From Streptomycetales bacterium (lineage in GTDB: Bacteria > Actinomycetota > Actinomycetes > Prado026): 12,468 bases of DNA. Position numbers and translations under genes: made by a program. The stretch spans positions 1 to 12,468 of the forward strand of contig JANYIP010000088.1 of NCBI GenBank assembly GCA_025361995.1. The letters run 5' to 3'. Shown here one piece after another: positions 7,151 through 12,468 of this stretch; within the stretch, counting starts at the first letter, position 1, and every line of letters begins with the position of its first letter. The notes under the pieces are model-generated. The model saw nothing but the letters and a program-made list of their open reading frames with translations, made no database searches and was not told where the DNA came from.

Positions 7151-7746
7151 GCCTGGTCCGCTTGGAGGGGCGTCCCCACCCTGAACACGCGCAGCTGGAG
7201 CGCCAGGGTCGCGTAGTAGCCGACCAAGGTCACAAGCTCGAAGAGCGCCCTGGGGCCGATGAGGTCCTGGGCGAACTCGAACTCCGGCCCGGTCAGGTCG
7301 CTACGTGTCACGAGAGCGTGTGTCGTGGTGGCCACGAGACGCTCGGTGGGATCAACCAGGGATTCGAGCCGGCCGTCCCGGACCGCGTCGAGCGTCACCT
7401 GCTCGAGCCCGATCGCAGCCCCCACCGCCTGGTGCGCCATGATCTCGAATGTGCTGCTCCACGCGTGCGCGACGACGAGGATGGCCAGCTCTCGGCACCG
7501 GTCGGTCAGCGTGCCGCCGTAGCGGACTGCCGCTCCCAGTCCCTGCAAGGCGCTACCGATGGGCGGGCTGAGCAACATCGCGTTGAACGGTCCCTCGAGG
7601 CGCCCTGCAGCGTCGACGAGCGCGAACGCCTGTGGCCCGGCCGCACGGGGACCGCCGGTGATCGCCTCGTACAGGAGACGCTGATCGTCGTCGAGGCCCG
7701 CAACGTCGAACTTGGGCAGCCGAGCCGGCGCTTCCGAGCTGGTCAC
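7147..7746 (-). CDS. Carboxymuconolactone decarboxylase (CMD) family protein
   Basis: This 199-residue all-helical protein belongs to the CMD/AhpD-like superfamily. The conserved block is TDRCRELAILVVAHAWSSTF (81-100) followed by EIMAHQAVGAAIGL, the family segment that carries the conserved Glu and His (E101, H105). The redox CxxC of AhpD-type peroxidases is absent and the equivalent positions read Trp-Ser-Ser. A peroxidase role is therefore unlikely, and a decarboxylase, isomerase or lactonase-like role is possible. A C-terminal helical region (GPRALFELVTLVGYYATLAL) resembles the second half of CMD proteins. GTG 7746 overlaps the iclR stop (GTGA), so it is translationally coupled to the regulator. 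True gamma-CMD (PcaC) is shorter, about 130 residues, so I do not assign pcaC. Confidence 0.8.
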   Translation of the reverse strand: MTSSEAPARLPKFDVAGLDDDQRLLYEAITGGPRAAGPQAFALVDAAGRLEGPFNAMLLSPPIGSALQGLGAAVRYGGTLTDRCRELAILVVAHAWSSTFEIMAHQAVGAAIGLEQVTLDAVRDGRLESLVDPTERLVATTTHALVTRSDLTGPEFEFAQDLIGPRALFELVTLVGYYATLALQLRVFRVGTPLQADQA

Positions 7747-8612
7747 CGGCCGGCTCCCTCGTAGCCGAGGAGGCCCGAGATCTCGTCGCAGGTCGCGAGG
7801 ACCATCGGCCTCAGCTCTCTGACGATCCGCTGGCTCGACCAGTCCCGGGACGCGACAGCCACGTTGGCGCCGGCGATGGCGCGTCCCGTCCGGTCGAAGA
7901 CGGGAGCGGCGACTGAGCGAAGTCCGAAGGCGAGCTCCTCGTCCTGGAGCGCCCAGCCGTCGTGCCGGATCTGGACGAGCTCGCCCCGCAGCTCGTCGAG
8001 CGACACCTTCGCGTTCGGGCCGTGGTTCGTGGCAAAAGACGCGGCATCGACCCGCTGGCCCAGCTCGGAGTCGTCGAGGTACGCCAGCAGGAGCTTGCCG
8101 ATGGACGTGTGTACCGCGGGCAGGGTCGATCCCACCTGGATGTTGGCGGTGACCAGGTCGGAGTTGCGCAGCCGGACGAGGTAGAGCACCTGGTCCCCGG
8201 TCAGCACGCCGAGGTTCACCGTCTCGCCGCTGGCCTGCGCCAGGGCCTGGAGCCGAGAAGTGGCGAGCTCGACGAGGTCCAGACTGCGCAGAGCCGCGGT
8301 GCCGAGGGTCAGAACACGAACTCCTGGCCGGTAGTCACCGTTCGGCAGGTGCTCCAGGTAGTGCTCCGAGGTCAAGGTCATGACCACCCGGTACACCGTC
8401 GGTAGGGGCATCCCGGCAGCCACCGCGATGTCGCTGATCCGCCAGGTCGGGCGCTGCTCGGAGAAAAGCGTCAGGATGCGCAAGCCTTTGGCGAGGGCCT
8501 CGACCCGGTACTCCGGCCGGTCGGGCGCCTGCCCTGGCACGAGAGTCGAACCCTCGGTTGCGGAGTCCACGCCATCGGCTGCCGACATTTCCGGGCGTCG
8601 CTTCGGTGGCAT
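7743..8612 (-). CDS. IclR family transcriptional regulator, PcaR-like
   Basis: This is a DNA-binding regulator of 289 residues. About 33 disordered residues precede a winged helix-turn-helix (about 36-100). It opens with EALAKGLRILTLFSE, and the recognition helix lies in ISDIAVAAGMPLPTVYRVVMTL (59-80). The C-terminal IclR effector domain (about 110-285) contains GSTLPAVHTSIGKLLLAYL and GWALQDEELAFGLRSVAAPVFD. These resemble PcaR/PobR-type regulators of aromatic-acid catabolism. ATG 8612 has GCGAGG five nt upstream. It is divergent from the SDR-ThDP unit and overlaps the CMD-like gene. Palindromes sharing AGTCACTTTC in front of both catabolic units are its likely operators. Whether it represses or activates is not decided. 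Positions just downstream of the -10 elements favour repression relieved by a pathway intermediate. Confidence 0.92.
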   Translation of the reverse strand: MPPKRRPEMSAADGVDSATEGSTLVPGQAPDRPEYRVEALAKGLRILTLFSEQRPTWRISDIAVAAGMPLPTVYRVVMTLTSEHYLEHLPNGDYRPGVRVLTLGTAALRSLDLVELATSRLQALAQASGETVNLGVLTGDQVLYLVRLRNSDLVTANIQVGSTLPAVHTSIGKLLLAYLDDSELGQRVDAASFATNHGPNAKVSLDELRGELVQIRHDGWALQDEELAFGLRSVAAPVFDRTGRAIAGANVAVASRDWSSQRIVRELRPMVLATCDEISGLLGYEGAGR

Positions 8613-8694
8613 CGCGTGCCTCGCTCTCTGGGAGGCGCACAGGCCCCCCGTCGCTCGTCGCTCGTCAGCCTAGGTGCGTGACGGCCGGCGGCGC

Positions 8695-8723
8695 TGGACA
8701 GGTGTGGTTGCTAGGTCTAGCGT
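8695..8723 (+). promoter_or_regulatory. Candidate promoter of the SDR-SDR-ThDP unit
   Basis: The -35 TGGACA (8695-8700, five of six consensus bases) is followed by a 17-nt spacer and a -10 TAGCGT (8718-8723) that fits the actinobacterial TANNNT pattern. The probable operator starts 4 nt downstream. The layout mirrors the FAH-pair promoter. The 181-bp divergent region 8613-8793 holds no gene. I could not identify a convincing promoter for iclR in it. Confidence 0.45.
8710..8721. repeat. GCTAG-GT-CTAGC inverted repeat in the divergent promoter region
   Basis: Five-bp arms GCTAG and CTAGC flank a GT and overlap the proposed -10 of the SDR unit. It could be a second protein-binding half-site or chance. 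It is short, so confidence in function is low, though the repeat itself is exact. Confidence 0.3.
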
Positions 8724-8726
8724 ATA

Positions 8727-8741
8727 TGGAAGTCACTTTCA
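8727..8741 (+). promoter_or_regulatory. Probable IclR operator in the iclR/SDR intergenic region
   Basis: TGGAAGTCACTTTCA is a near-palindrome around a central C with six of seven pairs matching. It shares AGTCACTTTC, plus TG three bases further on, with the palindrome at 7096-7116. The orientation relative to the downstream catabolic genes is the same. It lies 52 bp before the SDR start and 114 bp before the iclR start. Confidence 0.6.
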
Positions 8742-8793
8742 CTGAACGAGAGAAAACTGAGCTGGGTGACCGGCGAGGGCGGAGGAACTGCGA

Positions 8794-9558
8794 ATGCCGG
8801 TGACCGACTGGTTGCAGTTGACCGACCGCGCCTGCCTCGTGGTCGGGGCCGGCGGGCTAGGTGGCGCAAGCGCGGTCTCGCTCGCGGCGCAGGGCGCCCG
8901 TGTAGTGCTGGTCGACGTCGACGAGGCCCGCCTCGAGGCGGTTCGCGCGCGGGCCAAGGACGAGGGCGCGGAGGTGATCACGATCGCAGCGGACCTGTGC
9001 GACCCGCAGACCTGCCGTGACGTGGTGGCAGCTGCCGCCGAGGAGCTGGGCGGGCTGGAGATCTTCCTCCACGCGGTGGGGCGCAACGTACGTAGGCCGG
9101 TTCTCGAGCTTGACGACGACGCCTGGTCCCAGACCCTCACGTTGAACTTGTCGACGGCGTACTGGACCGGTCAGGCGGTGGGTCGATTCATGTGCGAGCG
9201 GGGGTACGGTCGGATGGTCTTCGTCTCCTCCGTCTCAGGCCTGCTCGCCCACCCGCACCATGCGCCGTACGCCGCCACCAAGGGGGGGATGAACCAGCTC
9301 CTGCGCGTGATGGCCCGGGAGTGGGCGGTGCACAACGTCACCGTCAATGCCGTCGCGCCCGGCTACATCGAGACTGACCTCACCCGGGAGTACCTCGCCA
9401 AGGACGGGGTCCGAGCGGACCTGGTCTCGCTGGTGCCCGCCCAACGGCTGGGTCGACCGAACGAGGTTGCCGATGCGGTGGCCTTCCTCGCCTCCGACCG
9501 GGCAGCGTTCATCACCGGTCAGGTCCTGTACATCGACGGCGGTCGCGTGCTCGTCTGA
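8794..9558 (+). CDS. Short-chain dehydrogenase/reductase (SDR), NAD-type
   Basis: This is a classical SDR of 254 residues that would oxidise a secondary alcohol or reduce a ketone in the cytoplasm. The nucleotide loop reads VGAGGLGG (17-24) instead of TGxxxGxG, keeping the three glycines. Asp41 at the end of strand 2 (VVLVDVDEA) predicts NAD(H). The usual NNAG is replaced by HAVG (93-96), an uncommon variant. The catalytic tetrad is complete: N118, S146, Y159 and K163 (YAATK). The C-terminus has the SDR-typical NAVAPGYIETD, FLASD and GQVLYIDGG segments. GGAGG precedes ATG 8794. It is the first gene of the plus-strand catabolic unit and sits 54 bp before a second, distinct SDR, so the two probably act on different hydroxyl groups or in successive steps. 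The substrate is unknown. Confidence 0.9.
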   Translation: MPVTDWLQLTDRACLVVGAGGLGGASAVSLAAQGARVVLVDVDEARLEAVRARAKDEGAEVITIAADLCDPQTCRDVVAAAAEELGGLEIFLHAVGRNVRRPVLELDDDAWSQTLTLNLSTAYWTGQAVGRFMCERGYGRMVFVSSVSGLLAHPHHAPYAATKGGMNQLLRVMAREWAVHNVTVNAVAPGYIETDLTREYLAKDGVRADLVSLVPAQRLGRPNEVADAVAFLASDRAAFITGQVLYIDGGRVLV

Positions 9559-9612
9559 GCACGTACGCAAAACAGCTCGTCTCGCCCCATCTCTTGCCCT
9601 GGAGGAGCGCCC

Positions 9613-10401
9613 ATGTCGCCCGAACCCGTCATCACTCGCAGGTTCCCTGGCCGTTCGGTCCTGGTGACCGGCGCAGGCACCGGGTTCGGTGCGGAGATCG
9701 CTGTCCGTGCGGCCCAGGAGGGCGCGCGCGTCGGCGTGCACTACAACCGGTCGCGCGACGGCGCTGAGCAGACGCGCAGCCGCATCGCTGCGCTCGGCGG
9801 CGAGGCAGTCCTCATCCAGGGCGACATCACGAGCAGGGACGACATCCGTCGGATGGTCGACGCCGCCTTCGACGCCTTCGACGGGCTCGACGTCCTGATC
9901 AACAATGTCGGTGACGTCGCGCGTGACCAGATGACCTGGAGGGACATCACTGAGGAGTCCATCGACCACGTCCTCGACGTGGACATCAAGGGCACCCTGC
10001 TGTGCACTCACGAGTTCGGTGCCCGCATGCTCGACCAAGGGCATGGTGCGATCGTCAACATCGGCTCGACCGTGGTGGTGCGCGGCAGTGCGCGTGCTCC
10101 GCAGTACGCGGCCGCCAAGTACGGGATCATCGGGTTGACCAAGTCGTACGCCGCCGCCTTCGCCCCCACCGTGCGCGTCAACGTCTTCGCGCCCGGCTTC
10201 ATCGAGACGGCGGCCACGCTCCAACGCGAGGACTGGCAGTCGGGCCGGGGTGAGCAGCTGCGAAAGCTGACGCCGATGGGCCGAATCCCAGGTCCTGCCG
10301 AGCTGGCGGGAACGGCCCTGTTCCTCGCATCCGACGACGCTGCGCACATGACCGGCGGTTTCATGGTGGCCGATGGGGGCTACAACATGGTCGGCGCGTA
10401 G
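9613..10401 (+). CDS. Short-chain dehydrogenase/reductase (SDR), FabG-like, possibly NADP-type
   Basis: This is a 262-residue classical SDR. Motifs are TGAGTGFG (19-26), NNVG (97-100), and catalytic S152, Y165 and K169 (YAAAK), followed by RVNVFAPGFIETA and FLASDDAAHMTGG. The residues after strand 2 read HYNRSRDGAE, lacking the acidic residue of NAD-specific SDRs and resembling NADP-preferring FabG-like enzymes. The neighbouring SDR has Asp there, so the two may use different cofactors. TGGAGGAG lies 6-8 nt before ATG 9613. The stop TAG directly abuts, in the same reading frame, the GTG start of the ThDP enzyme, implying tight translational coupling. It is probably an oxidation or reduction step beside the C-C cleavage enzyme, which is inferred from context only. 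Confidence 0.9.
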   Translation: MSPEPVITRRFPGRSVLVTGAGTGFGAEIAVRAAQEGARVGVHYNRSRDGAEQTRSRIAALGGEAVLIQGDITSRDDIRRMVDAAFDAFDGLDVLINNVGDVARDQMTWRDITEESIDHVLDVDIKGTLLCTHEFGARMLDQGHGAIVNIGSTVVVRGSARAPQYAAAKYGIIGLTKSYAAAFAPTVRVNVFAPGFIETAATLQREDWQSGRGEQLRKLTPMGRIPGPAELAGTALFLASDDAAHMTGGFMVADGGYNMVGA

Positions 10402-12102
10402 GTGGACCAGCTGCCCGGGGCAGGGACGTCGGTCGGCCGAGCCATCGTGGCGAGATTGGCGGCGGCAGGTGTGCGCGAAGTCTTCGGAGTCGCCGGGGGC
10501 GCGCTCACGCCGTTGCTGGGTGCGCTGGACGAGCAAGAAGTCATCTCCTACGTCGGGGTACGCCACGAGTCGGCAGCCGCGATGATGGCTGCCGCCACCG
10601 CACAGGCGACCGGTCGCGTCGCTGTCTGTCTCGGTGAGCAAGGCCCGGGGACGCTCAACCTCGTCGCGGGCCTGGGCGGGGCGCACAACAACAACCTCCC
10701 CGTCCTGGCTCTGACGGTCAGTGGCAACTCGCGGACGGCCCGAGCCGGCTCTGGCGCATTGATGGAGCTCAACGCCACGCTGGCTTCGCGCGCCGTGACC
10801 AAGTGGCGTCGCAACGTCGATCGGGCGGACCAGGTCCCCGACATCGTTGACATCGCCCTGCGCAAGGCAGTGCTCGGACGCCCGGGACCGGTCCACATCG
10901 ACATCCCGCGCGACGTGCTCGCTGACGTCCTGAGCCCAGAGTTTCCCGGGCTCCGGCTCGCGTCTGAACCCACCGGACCTGCCGTGGACAGCGTCTCGGT
11001 GCGGTGGGCTGCGGAACTCCTCAGCGGGGCTCAACGCCCTGTGGTGATCGCGGGCGGTGGTGCCGCCCGTTCCGGGGTGGCGGCTGTGCTCCGCCAGGTG
11101 GCGGATCATCTGGCGGCGGTGACCCTGAGCACCCAGATGGGGATCGGCGTCCTTGGGACCGGCGGTGGACTCTTCGCCGGCCACGGGGGAGTCATCGGCG
11201 GACCGGCCCTGATCCGAGCCGTGGAGGAGGCGGATGTCCTTCTGGCTGTCGGGTGCCGATTCTCGTCCTGGTGGTGGCGTGACGGGCGCAGCCTCGTCTC
11301 CGACAGCGCGACCGTGGTCCGGCTCGACAGCGACCGAACCCTGCCACCGGGGGCTCCGGCGCGGATGCTGACCCTCCACGGTGACGCGGACGTCAGCCTG
11401 CCGGCACTGTGGGCCGAGCTGGCGCGAAGTGCCGCCCGGGCGCCGTCGGTGTGGGCGGTCGGCATCCGTGGTGAGTACATCCGGTACACAGCCGAGCTCG
11501 ACGAGCTGGGGCGACAGCTGGACCCGCCTGCTCACCCGGCCGCACTGGCCTGTGCGGTCGCCCGGATGCTCCGTCCTGAGGATCTGGTGGTCCTCGATGG
11601 AGGCCATACAAGCTTCTGGAGCAATGACTTCGTCCCGGCGTTGGACCCCCGCCGGGTGTTCCACGAGCCCGGGATGGCCCAGCTCGGCTTCGGCGTCCCG
11701 TACGCCAACGCACTAGCTCTGGCATTCCCCGACCGGCGTGTGGTCACGATCACCGGGGACGGCGCGTTCGGCTTCCACGTGGCAGAGCTGGACACGGCGC
11801 GTCGGCTGGGACTGCGAACCATCACCGTGATCGCCGACAACGCCTCGTGGGGGGTGATCGGCGCAGCGCAGGAGCGCGCTGGATTCTCGCTGGGGACTGA
11901 CCTCTCGGGGACCGACTACGCAGGGATCGCGCGGGGGTTCGGCTGTTTGGGCATCAGGGTCGACGACCTTGCCGACCTCTCGGCCGCGTACTCCTTGGCC
12001 TGCGAGTCGCCCGCCCCTGTCGTCCTCGACTGCCGCGTACGGTTCGAGCCGCACCCGATGCTGCCGGCATTCGGTCGAACGACCAGCTCCGTGTCTACCT
12101 AG
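10402..12102 (+). CDS. Thiamine diphosphate-dependent enzyme, acetolactate synthase-like superfamily
   Basis: This 566-residue enzyme would make or break C-C bonds next to a carbonyl using ThDP. The N-terminal Pyr domain (about 10-175) has GVREVFGVAGGALTP and the cofactor-activating E56 in VRHESAAAM, then GPGTLNLVAGLGGAHNNNLP. The middle domain (about 190-335) opens with RPVVIAGGGAARSG. The C-terminal PP domain (about 375-540) has G452-D453-G454 and N480 in ADNASWG, the Mg/diphosphate motif with Asp-Asn replacing the common Asn-Asn. The ALS block around FQE reads LMELN, and EVGQH is replaced by DGGHTSFW, so a biosynthetic acetolactate synthase is unlikely. No regulatory subunit is adjacent. 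Candidates include ring-cleaving 1,2-dione hydrolase, 2-hydroxyacyl-CoA lyase or 2-oxo-acid decarboxylase. GTG 10402 lacks a good SD and abuts the upstream stop. Confidence 0.88.
   Translation: MDQLPGAGTSVGRAIVARLAAAGVREVFGVAGGALTPLLGALDEQEVISYVGVRHESAAAMMAAATAQATGRVAVCLGEQGPGTLNLVAGLGGAHNNNLPVLALTVSGNSRTARAGSGALMELNATLASRAVTKWRRNVDRADQVPDIVDIALRKAVLGRPGPVHIDIPRDVLADVLSPEFPGLRLASEPTGPAVDSVSVRWAAELLSGAQRPVVIAGGGAARSGVAAVLRQVADHLAAVTLSTQMGIGVLGTGGGLFAGHGGVIGGPALIRAVEEADVLLAVGCRFSSWWWRDGRSLVSDSATVVRLDSDRTLPPGAPARMLTLHGDADVSLPALWAELARSAARAPSVWAVGIRGEYIRYTAELDELGRQLDPPAHPAALACAVARMLRPEDLVVLDGGHTSFWSNDFVPALDPRRVFHEPGMAQLGFGVPYANALALAFPDRRVVTITGDGAFGFHVAELDTARRLGLRTITVIADNASWGVIGAAQERAGFSLGTDLSGTDYAGIARGFGCLGIRVDDLADLSAAYSLACESPAPVVLDCRVRFEPHPMLPAFGRTTSSVST
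12099..12102. other. CTAG shared by two convergent stop codons
   Basis: TAG of the ThDP gene (12100-12102) and TAG of the minus-strand acyl-CoA dehydrogenase (complement of 12099-12101) overlap within one CTAG palindrome. No intergenic space remains, so any terminator must lie inside either coding sequence. I see no strong hairpin nearby. Confidence 0.85.
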
Positions 12103-12468
12103 AACCACGCGGGCTCGGTTTCCAGCGTCGTCGTGTCGATCCTGTCCAGCAGGTCGAGCTGCGGACCGGTCTTGGGCAGCTCCCACCGGAAGAAGTAGCG
12201 ACCGGCCTGCCTCTTGCCGTCGTAGAAGTCGCCGCCAGCCCCCTGTGCGGCCAGCATCTGCTCGAGCCAGATCCACGCGAGCACGACATGTCCGGTCGCC
12301 TCCAGATAGACGGAGGCGTTCGCGAGTGCCACCTCGGCGTCGCTCTGGGCCCACAGCGTCGCCGTGGTGCGCCGGAGCCGTGCCACGACTGCGTCGAGCG
12401 CACCGGCCATCGCACGGAGCTCGCCGTCGAACGCCTGGGCCCGGGTGGTCGTGGCGGCGATCGTCTCC
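12099..12468 (-). CDS. Acyl-CoA dehydrogenase, C-terminal part (5' partial)
   Basis: The frame is open from the window edge to the TAG at 12099, giving 122 codons. ATG 12410 is internal, because the preceding codons continue an uninterrupted helical sequence (TTTRAQAFDGELRAMAG). The fragment matches the extra C-terminal domain found in about 600-residue acyl-CoA dehydrogenases, of the acetyl-CoA dehydrogenase-like C-terminal type. Its signs are the helix ANASVYLEATGHVVLAWIWL, then DGKRQAGRYFFRWELPKTGP. That arrangement of one helical hairpin and a GK-x-x-GRYFF turn is characteristic. The catalytic base and FAD-binding parts lie outside the window. The full-length enzyme would feed an acyl-CoA product into beta-oxidation. 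It is convergent with the ThDP gene, so it is not in that operon. Confidence 0.8.
   Translation of the reverse strand, partial: ETIAATTTRAQAFDGELRAMAGALDAVVARLRRTTATLWAQSDAEVALANASVYLEATGHVVLAWIWLEQMLAAQGAGGDFYDGKRQAGRYFFRWELPKTGPQLDLLDRIDTTTLETEPAWF

Noticed and set aside
7147..7746. Assigning the CMD-like gene as pcaC (gamma-carboxymuconolactone decarboxylase)
   Set aside because: It is much longer than PcaC and no other protocatechuate-branch genes are in the window.
8649..8667. Short tandem repeat of GTCGCTC in the iclR leader
   Set aside because: Two and a half 7-nt units only, of typical local composition, with no evidence of a function.
9235..11664. Long minus-strand open frame of about 800 codons across the SDR and ThDP genes
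   Set aside because: Same low-complexity, charged composition with no fold motifs, and opposite three clearly conserved coding sequences.
12073..12084. GGTCG-AA-CGACC inverted repeat near the end of the ThDP gene as a terminator
   Set aside because: Only 5-bp arms with a 2-nt loop, within coding sequence and no U-tract. Such repeats are frequent by chance in this composition.
10402..12102. Assigning the ThDP gene as ilvB
   Set aside because: No ilvN or ilvC neighbour, catabolic context, and key acetolactate synthase blocks are altered.

Overview
The window is G+C-rich, densely packed and bacterial. Frequent GTG starts, Shine-Dalgarno (SD) sequences of the GGAGG type, a fused LivH-LivM permease and a PcaR-like IclR regulator point to a high-GC actinobacterium, possibly Nocardioides-like. 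The genus is an inference. I see no rRNA, tRNA, CRISPR array, phage gene or insertion sequence. Coding density is about 95%.

Layout. (A) Positions 2-5295, plus strand: a branched-chain amino acid-type (HAAT family) ABC importer. It has a substrate-binding lipoprotein (5' end outside the window), a strong 15-bp hairpin, a single-chain LivH-LivM permease, LivG and LivF ATPases, and then a small Tat-exported Rieske [2Fe-2S] lipoprotein. The last four genes overlap or nearly abut. (B) Positions 5308-8612, minus strand: an IclR regulator overlapping a carboxymuconolactone decarboxylase-like gene, then two different fumarylacetoacetate hydrolase (FAH) family genes. (C) Positions 8794-12102, plus strand, divergent from the regulator: two short-chain dehydrogenases and a thiamine-diphosphate (ThDP) enzyme of the acetolactate synthase superfamily. 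(D) Positions 12099-12468, minus strand: the C-terminal end of an acyl-CoA dehydrogenase, convergent with the ThDP gene.

Regulation. A 10-bp core, AGTCACTTTC, occurs in the same orientation relative to transcription in front of both catabolic units. Upstream of the FAH pair it is the centre of a 21-bp near-perfect palindrome (7096-7116). In the iclR/SDR intergenic region it sits in a 15-bp near-palindrome (8727-8741). Each lies just downstream of a candidate promoter with a good -35 and a 17-nt spacer. The simplest reading is that the IclR protein controls both units through these sites.

How the genes may work together (inference). The importer takes up a small organic acid or ring compound. 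The two dehydrogenases oxidise hydroxyl groups. The ThDP enzyme cleaves or hydrolyses a C-C bond next to a carbonyl. The FAH proteins hydrolyse or hydrate diketo-acid products, and the acyl-CoA dehydrogenase feeds beta-oxidation. I do not recognise this exact set as a named pathway and the substrate is unknown.
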